Assembly (NCBI RefSeq): GCF_011758655.1
Contig: NZ_JAAMPA010000001.1
Coordinates: forward strand, 1,674,001-1,738,000
Direction: 5' to 3'
Source of the DNA: Modestobacter marinus
Lineage (GTDB): Bacteria > Actinomycetota > Actinomycetes > Mycobacteriales > Geodermatophilaceae
Length of the DNA: 64,000 nucleotides
Shown: positions 35,895-44,374 of the stretch, one piece after another
How the letters are laid out: each line of letters begins with the position of its first letter
Numbering within the stretch: the stretch's first letter is position 1
Program-made: the position numbers and the translations under genes
Notes under the pieces: generated by a model
The model's database searches: none
What the model was told of the DNA's origin: nothing
What the model saw: the letters and a program-made list of their open reading frames with translations, nothing else

Positions 35895-36947
35895 ATGAGC
35901 AACGCACGTCCCTTCCGCCGCGGTCTGCGGTCCGCCGTCGCCCTCGGGCTGGGGATCGGACTGGTGGCCGGTTGTTCCTCGGACGGCTCCGGCTCCGAGG
36001 CCACGGCCGACGGCGGTGGCAGCTGTTCGTCGCTGGAGGGGGAGGACATCACCCTGGTCGTCCCCTATGAGCCCGGCGGCGGTTACGACTCCTACGCCCG
36101 GCTGGTCGCCCCCTACCTGGAAGAGGAGATCGGCGCGACCATCGCGGTGCAGAACAGCCCCGGTGCGGGGGGCCTGCTGGCGCTGAACAACCTGCTCGCC
36201 GCGGACACCGACGGCACGCAGATCGCAATCATGAACGGGGTCGGTGCGGGCGGGTCGTCGATCGCCGGAGCGCAGGGCGCCACCTTCGCGCTGGGCGACT
36301 TCACCTACATCGGCCGGGTCGCCAGCGACCCGTCGTTGATCGTCACGAGTGCCACCGGTCCCTACCAGGGCTTCGAGGACGTGCAGGCCGCCAGCGGCTT
36401 CCGCTGGGGCTCCACCGGCCCCGGTGCCGAGGACTACGTCAACACCTCGCTGCTGTCCGCCGTGTTCGACATCGACGCCGAGGTGATCACCGGCTTCCCC
36501 GGCTCGGGGGAGACGGAGCTCGCGGTGCTGCAGGGCAACGTCGACGGCATGTCCGGGAACCTGACCAGCCGGCGCTCGGCGGTCGAGGACGGGTCGCAGA
36601 CCCCGGTGCTGGTCATGGGTGACGAGGCGCCGGACTGGCTGCCGGGGGACGTGCCGCTGGTCACCGAGTTGGAGATGACCGACGAGCAGGCCTCGATCGT
36701 CGACGCGCACCTGGCACTGATCGAGGTGGGGCGTCCGCTGGTCGGCCCACCGGACATGGACGAGGAGGCGACCACCTGCCTGCGCGACTCGATGGCTGCG
36801 GTGATGGAGGACCCGGAGCTGATCGCGGAGTCGGAGGAGCAGGAGCGGGAGCTCAACTTCCTCCCCGGCGCTGACTACGCCCAGCTCGTCCAGCGGATCG
36901 ACGACGCCCCGGCGGAGTACCAGGAGCTGCTCACCAGCATGTACTGA
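35895..36947 (+). CDS. Tripartite tricarboxylate transporter substrate-binding lipoprotein (TctC-type)
   Basis: A 350-residue exported lipoprotein: a basic start, hydrophobic core and lipobox LVAGC (Cys27), then an acidic Ser/Gly linker. The mature domain shows the Bug/TctC pattern ITLVVPYEPGGGYDSYARLVAPYLEEEIGATI with the conserved PGGGYD ligand loop, then NSPGAGGLLALNNL. The ligand is expected to be a carboxylate, possibly an aromatic or hydroxy-acid; the exact one cannot be inferred. It is the third gene of the TTT operon. Confidence 0.92.
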   Translation: MSNARPFRRGLRSAVALGLGIGLVAGCSSDGSGSEATADGGGSCSSLEGEDITLVVPYEPGGGYDSYARLVAPYLEEEIGATIAVQNSPGAGGLLALNNLLAADTDGTQIAIMNGVGAGGSSIAGAQGATFALGDFTYIGRVASDPSLIVTSATGPYQGFEDVQAASGFRWGSTGPGAEDYVNTSLLSAVFDIDAEVITGFPGSGETELAVLQGNVDGMSGNLTSRRSAVEDGSQTPVLVMGDEAPDWLPGDVPLVTELEMTDEQASIVDAHLALIEVGRPLVGPPDMDEEATTCLRDSMAAVMEDPELIAESEEQERELNFLPGADYAQLVQRIDDAPAEYQELLTSMY

Positions 36948-36997
36948 GCCGCGCCCGCAGTGGCCCGGCACCGACCCGGGGACGAACAGCCCGAGCG

Positions 36998-37015
36998 GGC
37001 CGCCCTCCGGCGGCC
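36998..37015 (+). other. Intercistronic stem-loop between tctC-like and cupin genes
   Basis: A 7-bp perfect stem (GGCCGCC / GGCGGCC) with a 4-nt loop lies 50 bp after the binding-protein stop and 18 bp before the cupin start. It may stabilise the upstream message or attenuate the downstream one. Confidence 0.4.
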
Positions 37016-37033
37016 GGAGAGGAAGGGAACGGC

Positions 37034-37690
37034 ATGGAGGAAGCAACGGGCGGACGACGCCCGGACGAGGACCTCGACGCGGACGTCGAGCACGCGGGGC
37101 ACCCGGTGGAGGAGCCGGCCGAGGACGCCGGGCTGGCACACCTCTACCACTCGAACAAGAACCGGACGTTCGTCCGGGCGATCCAGGGTGACTACGGGCT
37201 GAACAAGGAGCTCGAGCGGCTCCGCTCGATGCCACGCGTGCAGAAGGCGAGCGAGATCAAGTTCGTCGACGGACCGCAGGCGTACAGCCGACACTACGTG
37301 GAACCCAAGGACGGCATCACCCAGACCTTCCACCTGCACCTCGAGGAGTACGGGCCGGGCGGGAAGTCGCAGAAGCACGGACACGTGAACGAGGCGGCGT
37401 TCTACATCCTGGACGGCGTCGGCTACGAGGTGCACGACGGCATCCGCTACGACTGGGAGGCCGGCGACGTCGCCATCGTGCACAACAACTGCGTCCACCA
37501 GCATTTCAACGGCGACCCCGACCGCCCGGCTCGCGCACTGGTCATCAAGACCAAGCCGATGTACCTGTTCATGAACATGCTCTTCCAGAAGCAGGTCGAA
37601 CCCCGGCAGACCGAGCCTGCGCCCGGCGGCGTCGGTTACGTGGTCCGCGAAGAGGAAGACGACTTCAACCACCCGGCGGAGGGGTACTGA
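37034..37690 (+). CDS. Cupin domain protein, first half of a split bicupin
   Basis: A 218-residue cupin. Residues 1-35 are acidic and probably disordered. The cupin core carries motif 1 as KHGHVNEAAFYILDG (His115, His117, Glu120) and motif 2 ending NNCVHQHFN (His155, His157), so a metal site is intact. The sequence closely parallels domain 1 of the fused bicupin at 56377-57432. It is followed after 1 bp by the second cupin gene. An Fe(II)- or other metal-dependent dioxygenase, or a ligand-binding role, is inferred; the substrate is unknown. Confidence 0.85.
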   Translation: MEEATGGRRPDEDLDADVEHAGHPVEEPAEDAGLAHLYHSNKNRTFVRAIQGDYGLNKELERLRSMPRVQKASEIKFVDGPQAYSRHYVEPKDGITQTFHLHLEEYGPGGKSQKHGHVNEAAFYILDGVGYEVHDGIRYDWEAGDVAIVHNNCVHQHFNGDPDRPARALVIKTKPMYLFMNMLFQKQVEPRQTEPAPGGVGYVVREEEDDFNHPAEGY

Positions 37691-37691
37691 C

Positions 37692-38291
37692 ATGGCCTGG
37701 TCCGAGTCGAAGGCCTGGGTAGCGGGTGCCGACAACGCCCCGCTCTACGCCAACCTGCTGCAGGAGGCCACCGAGGCGCCCGAGCGCAACGCCGGCCGGC
37801 GCAAGGTCCTCAAGCCCACGGACATGCCGTGGGAGATGTCCCGGCAAGGTCTGCTCAAGCACCTGCTCAACGAGGACCTCGACACCCGCATGGAGACCGT
37901 CGACGCCTACATGCAGATCATCCCGGCGGGCAGCCGCTCCGGGAAGCACCGGCACCTGGCCGAGGAGTGTCTCTACGTCCTCGAGGGCCGGGGCTACGAC
38001 CTGCACCAGGACTGCGACGTGGAGATCACCGACACCTACTTCTGGAAGCCCCAGGAGGAGGTCAAGCGCTTCGAGTGGGAGGCCGGCGACGTCATCTACG
38101 TGCCGCCGAACACCATCCACCAGCACTTCAACGCAGATCCCGACCGGCCAGTGCGGCTGATCTCGGCGATCAACCGGATCTACAAGCAGTGCGGGCTCAA
38201 CGACCTCGAGCAACTCGAGGACGCCCCCGAGTACGACCCGTCGGTGGTCCTCGACGGGGACAGGATCCGCGAGTACCTGCGCGCTCGCTGA
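37692..38291 (+). CDS. Cupin domain protein, second half of a split bicupin
   Basis: A 199-residue cupin. Motif 1 is SGKHRHLAEECLYVLEG (His86, His88, Glu92) and motif 2 is YVPPNTIHQHFN (His143, His145), again an intact metal site. It corresponds to domain 2 of the fused bicupin at 56377-57432, where these ligands are lost. The ATG lies one base after the upstream stop, so the two products are made in close proportion and probably form a heteromer. It ends the TctABC-cupin operon at a strong terminator. Confidence 0.87.
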   Translation: MAWSESKAWVAGADNAPLYANLLQEATEAPERNAGRRKVLKPTDMPWEMSRQGLLKHLLNEDLDTRMETVDAYMQIIPAGSRSGKHRHLAEECLYVLEGRGYDLHQDCDVEITDTYFWKPQEEVKRFEWEAGDVIYVPPNTIHQHFNADPDRPVRLISAINRIYKQCGLNDLEQLEDAPEYDPSVVLDGDRIREYLRAR

Positions 38292-38313
38292 CATCTGGCC
38301 CGCACGTCCACGG

Positions 38314-38356
38314 TGACCGGCGCCGACCGCCCCTGGGGGGCCGTCGGCGCCGGTCA
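38314..38356. terminator. Bidirectional hairpin terminator
   Basis: A perfect 14-bp stem (TGACCGGCGCCGAC at 38314-38327, complement at 38343-38356) with a 15-nt loop lies between the convergent cupin and FAD monooxygenase genes. Confidence 0.85.
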
Positions 38357-38367
38357 TCCGGGTGGCG

Positions 38368-39948
38368 TCAACCCCGGCCGGTCACCCGGCTCAGCACCCG
38401 GCCGACGTCGGCGGGCACCGTGTCGCCGGTCCAGACGACGAACTGGTCAGGACGCACGAGCACCAGTCGGGACCCGTAGGCCTCCCGGCCCCCGTCGAAG
38501 GTGTCCTGGACGACCGTCAGCGGCACCCCGGCCTCCGCGGCGGCCTCGCTGAAGGCAGCCACCGCGTCGTCGCCGGCGTCGAGGGCGAGCAGGGTGAAGT
38601 CCGGGCCCAGCGCGTCGAACACGGTGCCCCCGGCTGAGGACGGCTGCGGCGCGAGGTGGTGCCCGGGTCGCGCCTGGAACGAGTGGGTCCCGAGTCCGCT
38701 GTTCACGCCCCCGGGCGGGCCGAGGACCACGGAGGAGCCCTCGTAGTTCGGCTCGAAGTGGCGCAGCCGCTTCCCGAAGCCCGCCGCGACCTCGGCGAAC
38801 GCCCGCTCGAACTCCTCGCGGTCGGTTTCGGGGCTGTACTCCTCCAGCACTGCCCGGTCCTCGCGGATCCAGCCGCCGATGATCTCCTCGCCGACGTCCC
38901 GGAAGACCGCCTGGCGCTCCGGGCTGTAGGAGTCCAGCAGGGCCGGGCCGCCCCAGCCATCGAGCACGGCGGCCAGCTTCCAGCCGAGGTTGACCGCGTC
39001 CTCCAGTCCGTTGTTCAAGCCGAAGCCGCCGTACGGCGGGTGGGTGTGCGCGGCGTCGCCGGCGATGAACGCGCGTCCCCGCCGGTACTCGTCGGCCACC
39101 TGGACGCGCAGGTCCCAGAACCCGACGTGGTCGATGGTGCTCTCGAACGGGAAGCCCGCCGCCTGGTGCAGGAACGCGGCGAAGTCGAAGTTCTCGGTCG
39201 TCGTGCCCGGCGGCACCGGGCCGTGGAAGAAGAACTCCTCACCCACGTCGACCCGGCCGAAGAACATCCAGTAGCCCTTCAGGTCCGGGTGCATCACCCG
39301 GTAGGTCGACCGCGCCGGGAAGCGCTCCAGAGCCTGGTGGAACTCCTTCGACCGGAAGACCACCAGCGCGACGAGCTCGTCGAAGTCGGTCCCGCTGCGT
39401 GGGATGTCGGCCTGCTCCCGGACGATCGAACGGCCGCCGTCGCAGCCCACCACGTAGTCGCCCACCAGCTCCAGCTCCGCGCCGTCCCTGGTCGCGACCA
39501 CCCGGACGCCGTCCGCGTGCTGGTGCACCTCGGTCGCCTGCCACCCCAGGTGGACGTCGACGTCCGGGAGTTCGGCCAGCCGGCGGCGCAGCACCTCCTC
39601 GGTGCGGTACTGCGGCAGCCGCTCGTTCGCCTGCGCATAGAACGGGGCGACCAGTTCACGGGCCGCGGCGGCGTGCCAGAAGTCGCTGCGCAGGTCCCGG
39701 TAGACGGTGACCTGGCCGATCGGGTGGCCCGGCGGCATCGCCCGCGCGGCGCGCAGCTGGTCGGCGAGGCCCCAGCGGGCGAAGTGCTCGACCGAACGCT
39801 GACTCAGGCCCTGGCCCTTGGGGATGCTGGACAGCTCGGTCCGCCGCTCGATGACGGCGCACGAGATCCCGCGTAGTCCGAGGGCGAGGGCGAGGGCGAC
39901 GCCGACGGGCCCTCCGCCCACGATGACGACCTGGCGGCGTGGGGGCAT
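38368..39948 (-). CDS. FAD-dependent aromatic-ring monooxygenase (MhpA/PCP monooxygenase-like)
   Basis: A 526-residue class A flavin monooxygenase. The FAD loop VIVGGGPVGVALALALG lies at the start, the DG motif is GCDGGRSIVRE, and the GD motif is AFIAGDAAHTHPPYGGFGLNNGLEDAVNLGWKL. The C-terminal thioredoxin-like lobe is present. Relatives hydroxylate phenolic acids such as 3-(3-hydroxyphenyl)propionate or chlorinated phenols. I chose the ATG at 39948 because GAGG lies 6 nt upstream; an ATG at 39954 overlaps that ribosome site. Its promoter region contains two copies of the island motif. Confidence 0.9.
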   Translation of the reverse strand: MPPRRQVVIVGGGPVGVALALALGLRGISCAVIERRTELSSIPKGQGLSQRSVEHFARWGLADQLRAARAMPPGHPIGQVTVYRDLRSDFWHAAAARELVAPFYAQANERLPQYRTEEVLRRRLAELPDVDVHLGWQATEVHQHADGVRVVATRDGAELELVGDYVVGCDGGRSIVREQADIPRSGTDFDELVALVVFRSKEFHQALERFPARSTYRVMHPDLKGYWMFFGRVDVGEEFFFHGPVPPGTTTENFDFAAFLHQAAGFPFESTIDHVGFWDLRVQVADEYRRGRAFIAGDAAHTHPPYGGFGLNNGLEDAVNLGWKLAAVLDGWGGPALLDSYSPERQAVFRDVGEEIIGGWIREDRAVLEEYSPETDREEFERAFAEVAAGFGKRLRHFEPNYEGSSVVLGPPGGVNSGLGTHSFQARPGHHLAPQPSSAGGTVFDALGPDFTLLALDAGDDAVAAFSEAAAEAGVPLTVVQDTFDGGREAYGSRLVLVRPDQFVVWTGDTVPADVGRVLSRVTGRG

Positions 39949-39991
39949 GACCATCCTCTGGATCGCGGGGTCGGGACGACGTGCGGATCAA

Positions 39992-40059
39992 TGGTATGGC
40001 CAAAGCTCCGGTGCGCCGAGCGCTGCCACCGTATCGGTGGAGGATCGACGGCCTTACCA
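39992..40059. promoter_or_regulatory. Paired island motifs between divergent FAD monooxygenase and dehydrogenase genes
   Basis: TGGTATGGCCA (39992-40002, plus strand) and TGGTAAGGCCG (40049-40059, minus strand) share TGGTAnGGCC and face each other across 46 bp. The first overlaps TACCAT (39991-39996, minus strand), a possible -10 for the monooxygenase gene, so binding there could repress it. Confidence 0.45.
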
Positions 40060-40101
40060 TTTGCCCGTGATGGGCACCTGGACGCCTTGCGGGGCAGTGA
40101 C

Positions 40102-41034
40102 GTGACCGAGCCGGCGACGCAGCTGGTGGGGGTGGTGTCGCCCGGCGAGATGGGCGCCGCGCTCGGCGCTGCGCTGGCCCGTGGGGGGGCGCAGGTGCTG
40201 GTCACCACGGCCGGGCGCAGCCCGCGGACCGCCGGTCTGGCCGCCGCCGCCGGGCTGGAGCTGGTCGCCGATCTCGACGAGGTCGTGCGGCGCGCACCGG
40301 TGCTGCTGTCGGTCGTCCCTCCCCAGCACGCCCGCGCGGTCGCCGATGACCTGGTCGGGCGGGCCGGCCGGCTCGGCGTCCGGCCACTACTGGCCGACCT
40401 CAACGCCGTCTCACCGGCCGAGGTCGCGGACATCGCCGCCCGCGCTGTGGCTGCTGGGATCGACGTCGTCGATGGCGCGGTCTCCGGCGCACCGCCGGTG
40501 TCCGGTCGCCCCGACGCCCGGGTGCTGCTCTCCGGCCCGGCCGCGGCAAGGGTCGCCGCCCTGCCCTGGACCAGCGTCGTGGTCCAGGTGGTCGGGACGG
40601 CGGTGGGCGCGGCGTCCGCGGCCAAGATGTGCACCGGCGCGGTGCGCAAGGGGGTCACCGCACTGGTGATCAACTCCCTGCTCACCGCCGCCGAGAACGG
40701 CGTGCTCGACGAGGTCGAGGCAGAGTTGCGTCGCGTGCTGCGCCGCGATCCGCTGGCCGAGGCCGGGCTGGCTGCCAGCAAGGCGTGGCGGTTCGTGCCC
40801 GAGATGGAAGCGGTTGCCGAGACCCAGCGTGCCGCTGGTCTCGATCCGGCGACCTACCGGGCCATCGCCGACATCTACCGGCGGACCGCGCGGGGCTCGC
40901 TGGCCGAGCGGCGCCCCGAGGGCGTCGACCGCGACGCCCTCGACGACCCCGGCGGGCGATCGGCGCGTGCGGCGGCGGTGGTCGCCGGGCTGCGGGCGCG
41001 GCCTCGCGGCGACGAGGGAGAGGGGCCCCGATGA
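40102..41034 (+). CDS. NAD(P)-dependent oxidoreductase, 6PGDH-like with DUF1932 C-terminal domain
   Basis: A 310-residue protein with an N-terminal Rossmann domain (VGVVSPGEMGAALGAALARGG) and a C-terminal helical DUF1932 domain. The position of the catalytic lysine is in SAAKMCTGAVRKG. Family members resemble beta-hydroxyacid dehydrogenases. The GTG at 40102 gives the conserved N-terminus. It overlaps the next dehydrogenase gene by 4 bp (ATGA). Oxidation of a hydroxyacid intermediate of the island pathway is inferred. Confidence 0.82.
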   Translation: MTEPATQLVGVVSPGEMGAALGAALARGGAQVLVTTAGRSPRTAGLAAAAGLELVADLDEVVRRAPVLLSVVPPQHARAVADDLVGRAGRLGVRPLLADLNAVSPAEVADIAARAVAAGIDVVDGAVSGAPPVSGRPDARVLLSGPAAARVAALPWTSVVVQVVGTAVGAASAAKMCTGAVRKGVTALVINSLLTAAENGVLDEVEAELRRVLRRDPLAEAGLAASKAWRFVPEMEAVAETQRAAGLDPATYRAIADIYRRTARGSLAERRPEGVDRDALDDPGGRSARAAAVVAGLRARPRGDEGEGPR

Positions 41035-41897
41035 CCGGTTGCCGCAGGGTGGGCGTGATCGGCCTGGGCCGGATGGGGGCGCCGATCGCCGGGCACCTCG
41101 CCGCCGCCGGGCACGAGGTCCTCGGCCTGGACCCCGATCCGGTCGCCGGGGCGGACCTGCCGGTCACGGTCCGCCGGGTCACCGAGGACCGCGAGCTGGC
41201 CGGGTGCGAGGTCGTCCTGGTGGTGGCCGGCGGCACGGCGGTCGCCCGGATCCTGCTGGTCGACGGGCAGTTGCGCCCCTCCTTGCGGGACCGGGACGTG
41301 CTGGTCTGCTCCACCGTCGACCCGGAGGAGATGCGCCGCCTGCACGAGGCCGCGGTCCGGGACGGCGGCCGGCTGCTGGATGCGCCGCTGTGCCGCGGCG
41401 ATCACGGAGCCCGGCGAGGCGACCTGCTGGCGCTGGTCGGGGGAGAGCCGGCGGTGCTGGCGCGCTGCGCGGACGTGCTCTCGGCGTTCTGTTCCGATGT
41501 CGTGCACGTGGGCGGCCCTGGCGCGGGTCAGGTGGCCAAGTTGGTCAACAACATGCTGCTGTGGTCGACCATCGCCTCGGTGGTGGAGGGGCTGCGCCTG
41601 GCCGAGGCCCTGGGTGTCCAGCGTGGGCCGCTGGTCGAGGGGCTGTGCAGGAGCAGCGCCGACTCCTGGGTGCTGCGCACCTGGGAGCGGCCCCGCGAAC
41701 TGCCGTGGGCCGACGAGGACATGCGCCTGGTCCTGGACGCCGCGTCACGGGCCGGCGCCGATGCGCCGGTCTCCGACGTCGTCCAGCGGGTCATCGGCGC
41801 CGTCCGGAGCTCGGGGGTGCTGGGCGAGGGTGGCTTAGGGTCAGCGGGCTGGGCGCTGCCGGCGCACCCTGTCGGCGAAGAGGCGCCGGGGGGTTGA
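41031..41897 (+). CDS. 3-hydroxyisobutyrate dehydrogenase-like NAD(P)-binding protein
   Basis: A 288-residue beta-hydroxyacid dehydrogenase: RVGVIGLGRMGAPIAGHLAAAGHEV at the start, LDAPLCRGDHGARRGDLLALVGG in the substrate loop and the catalytic lysine in GQVAKLVNNMLLWS. Substrate loop residues differ from true 3-hydroxyisobutyrate dehydrogenases (PVSGG is replaced by PLCRG). It is coupled to the DUF1932 gene, and its last 57 bp overlap the 3' end of the convergent MFS gene. Confidence 0.85.
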   Translation: MTGCRRVGVIGLGRMGAPIAGHLAAAGHEVLGLDPDPVAGADLPVTVRRVTEDRELAGCEVVLVVAGGTAVARILLVDGQLRPSLRDRDVLVCSTVDPEEMRRLHEAAVRDGGRLLDAPLCRGDHGARRGDLLALVGGEPAVLARCADVLSAFCSDVVHVGGPGAGQVAKLVNNMLLWSTIASVVEGLRLAEALGVQRGPLVEGLCRSSADSWVLRTWERPRELPWADEDMRLVLDAASRAGADAPVSDVVQRVIGAVRSSGVLGEGGLGSAGWALPAHPVGEEAPGG

Positions 41898-43241
41898 GGC
41901 CAGAGGGGCTCGAGGATCAGGGCGGGCGTCCGTCGCCGGCAGCTCGGGTGCCGGGTCGGGTGCTGCTGTCGCGGTGCTGGGCTGAGCGGCGCCGGACCCC
42001 GTGCTGCGCCGCAGCTGCCGGGCGGCAGCCACGGCTGCGAGCAGCGCCGAGCCGCCGGCGACGAGAAAACCGACAGCGGACCCGGCAGTCGCGCAGATCC
42101 AGCCGAGCAGTGGCGCCCCGATGGGGGTCGTGCCCAGGAACAGCAGCCCGTGCAGGGCCATCACCCGACCCTGCATCTCCGGGGTGCTGTGCACCTGCAG
42201 GAGCGACCGGGCCACGGTGTTGAACAGGATGTTCGCGACGCCCACCGCTGCCAGGACGGCCAGTGCGACGGGCAGCTGCCCGGCCAGCGCCATGGCCAGG
42301 TTGACCACGCCGAAGAGGACGGTCCACAGCAGGAGCCGGCGCCCGGTCACCTGCTCGCTCGAGGCCGCCCCCAGGGCGCCCAGCACCGCGCCCAGGCCCA
42401 GTGCTGCGGTCAGGTACCCGTAGGTCGCAGCATCCCCGTCGAGCACCTCGGTGGCGGTGACCGGCAGGATCACCCGGAAGTTCTGGCCGAACACGCCGAC
42501 CACCGCGACCAGGAAGAGGCAGGCGCGCAGCTCCCGGTGGTGCCAGGCGTACCGCAGTCCCTCTCGGGCCTGACCCCGTCCGCGGGCCAGTCGTGCGGTG
42601 CGGTGCAGGGCTGAGCGGTCGATCCGGGCCAACCCGATCAGCACGGCGAGGAACGAGACGGCGTTGACGGCGAACGCCGTCCCCGCGCCGGCGGTGGAGA
42701 TGACCAGCCCGGCCACGGCCGGACCGATCAGCCGGCCGGTGTTGTGGATGGTCGAGTTCAGCGCCTGGGCGTTGACGTAGTCGGGCACGGGCACCAGATC
42801 GGTGACGAACGCCTGGCGGGCCGGGGAGTCGATGACCGTCACCAGGCCCAGCAGGGTGGCCATGACGTAGACCAGCCCGAGGGTCGTGGCGCCGGTGAGC
42901 GTGGTGACGGCCAGCGCCGCTGCGAGGACGGCGCTGGCGACCTGGGTGCCGATGATGAGCTTCCAGCGGTCGAACCGGTCGACCAGGACGCCACCCCACA
43001 CGCCGAACAGCAGGGTGGGCAGGAACTGCAGGGCGGTGGCCGTCCCGATGGCGACCGGGCTGCCGGTCAGCTCCAGGACCAGCCAGTCCTGCGCGACCCG
43101 TTGCATCCAGGTGCCGATGACGCTCACCGCATGTCCGCTGATGAACCGGCGGTAGTTCGGGTGCCGCAGCGAGCGGCCGGTACGGGCGAGGAGGGTCTGG
43201 CGGCCCACGCGGCTGCGAGAGGAGGTCACCCGAAGACCCAT
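41841..43241 (-). CDS. MFS transporter, EntS/MFS_3-like
   Basis: A 466-residue carrier with about 12 helices. The start, HPNYRRFISGHAVSVIGTWMQRVAQDWLVLELTGS, and VDRFDRWKLIIGTQVASAVLAAALA are typical of the MFS_3 (enterobactin exporter-like) group. The C-terminal 60 residues are a hydrophilic Pro/Ala-rich tail whose coding sequence overlaps the convergent dehydrogenase by 57 bp. It is divergent from the third dehydrogenase gene across 70 bp. Efflux of an island metabolite is possible but unproven. Confidence 0.85.
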   Translation of the reverse strand: MGLRVTSSRSRVGRQTLLARTGRSLRHPNYRRFISGHAVSVIGTWMQRVAQDWLVLELTGSPVAIGTATALQFLPTLLFGVWGGVLVDRFDRWKLIIGTQVASAVLAAALAVTTLTGATTLGLVYVMATLLGLVTVIDSPARQAFVTDLVPVPDYVNAQALNSTIHNTGRLIGPAVAGLVISTAGAGTAFAVNAVSFLAVLIGLARIDRSALHRTARLARGRGQAREGLRYAWHHRELRACLFLVAVVGVFGQNFRVILPVTATEVLDGDAATYGYLTAALGLGAVLGALGAASSEQVTGRRLLLWTVLFGVVNLAMALAGQLPVALAVLAAVGVANILFNTVARSLLQVHSTPEMQGRVMALHGLLFLGTTPIGAPLLGWICATAGSAVGFLVAGGSALLAAVAAARQLRRSTGSGAAQPSTATAAPDPAPELPATDARPDPRAPLASTPRRLFADRVRRQRPAR

Positions 43242-43245
43242 AGGA

Positions 43246-43275
43246 CTGACAGTAGACCAATGACCGGCCTACTCT
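43246..43275 (+). promoter_or_regulatory. Promoter with inverted repeat for the third dehydrogenase gene
   Basis: CTGACA (43246-43251) and TACTCT (43270-43275) are 18 bp apart. The spacer holds an imperfect dyad GTAGACC...GGCCTAC (43252-43272). The minus strand reads GGTCTACTG, a word also found beside the bicupin promoter near 57600, which suggests shared regulation. Confidence 0.5.
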
Positions 43276-43311
43276 GTGCGCCACACCACACCCGACGCAC
43301 TGGAGGCCTCC

Positions 43312-44190
43312 GTGACCCAGTCCACCCGCCCGACTCGAAGCTCCCGTGGCGATCTCCCACCCGGCGTGGGCGTCGTCGGGCTCGGCGCCATGGGGGGCCC
43401 GATCGCCCGCCACCTGGCCGGCGCCCGGGTGCCCACGGTGGTCGTCGACCTCGACCCGGCGGCCGTCGCGGCCGCTGTCGCGGTGGGCGCCACGGCCGTC
43501 CACGAGGCGGCCGCTGTCGCGGAGGCGGCCGGGACGGTCATCGTGGTGGTGGCCACCGACGACCAGTTGCGCGAGGTGCTCACCGGTCGGCGCGGCGTCT
43601 ACAGCGCCGCTCGGCCGGGCAGCGTGGTCCTGCTGTCCAGCTCGGCACTGCCGGAGACCTGTCGTGAGCTCGCTGCCGCGGCCCCGCCGGGCGTGAGCGT
43701 GCTCGACGCAGCCCTGACCGGCGGGGTGCGCGCCGCCGAGGCGGGGGAGCTCACCCTGCTGGTCGGTGGGGACGCCGAAGCGCTGGACGCCGTCCGACCG
43801 GTGCTGACCCCTTGGACCTCCGCCGTCCACCTACTGGGCGACGTGGGTGCCGGGCAGGTCGGCAAGACGGTGAACAACCTCGTGCACTGGGCGCAGATCT
43901 CCGCTCTCGGTCAGGCACTCGAACTCGGCCGACGGCTGGGCGGCGACGTCCCCCGGCTCCGGGCGGCGTTGCAGGACAGCCCGACCGACAGCCGGACGCT
44001 GCGCGAGATGCACGAGATGCGCTTCACCTGGTTCGAGAAGGACATCGCCAACGCCGAGCGGATGGCCGCCGGCACCGGGGTGGAGCTCACCATGACGCAG
44101 ACCGCGCTGGCCTTCATGCGCACCTTCGACATCGCTGCCGCCCGCCGTCTCCTCGATGGCGACGACCCGGGCCTTTACAGCCGAGTGTGA
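43312..44190 (+). CDS. NAD(P)-dependent beta-hydroxyacid dehydrogenase (HIBADH-like)
   Basis: A 292-residue dehydrogenase with GVGVVGLGAMGGPIARHLAG at the start, a substrate loop DAALTGGVRAAEAGELTLLVGG that keeps the TGG element of the family, and the catalytic lysine in GQVGKTVNNLVHW. It is a third paralogue of this superfamily within 4 kb. The GTG at 43312 has TGGAGG upstream; an earlier GTG at 43276 would overlap the predicted -10. It leads toward the ABC operon, 184 bp downstream. Confidence 0.87.
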   Translation: MTQSTRPTRSSRGDLPPGVGVVGLGAMGGPIARHLAGARVPTVVVDLDPAAVAAAVAVGATAVHEAAAVAEAAGTVIVVVATDDQLREVLTGRRGVYSAARPGSVVLLSSSALPETCRELAAAAPPGVSVLDAALTGGVRAAEAGELTLLVGGDAEALDAVRPVLTPWTSAVHLLGDVGAGQVGKTVNNLVHWAQISALGQALELGRRLGGDVPRLRAALQDSPTDSRTLREMHEMRFTWFEKDIANAERMAAGTGVELTMTQTALAFMRTFDIAAARRLLDGDDPGLYSRV

Positions 44191-44212
44191 GGCGCGTTAC
44201 CTTCCTCGCGAA

Positions 44213-44223
44213 TGGTCTGGCCG
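44213..44223 (+). promoter_or_regulatory. Putative island motif TGGTCTGGCCG upstream of the ABC operon
   Basis: This matches the TGGTnnGGCCR form seen twice at 39992-40059. It lies 152 bp upstream of the binding protein start. The 184-bp gap shows no other confident element. Confidence 0.4.
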
Positions 44224-44374
44224 TTAGCCCAACGAGCGACCGGAGCGTTGGGCAGCCATCGCAACGGCGCCAGCACGGAGTGCTCGACGGGGTCCGCCCG
44301 CGCGAGCCGGCAGCAACGAACTCCCCGGAGGCTGGCCCCAGCCTCGGGCCCCTGTGAGTCTGTCTGGAGAGAAG

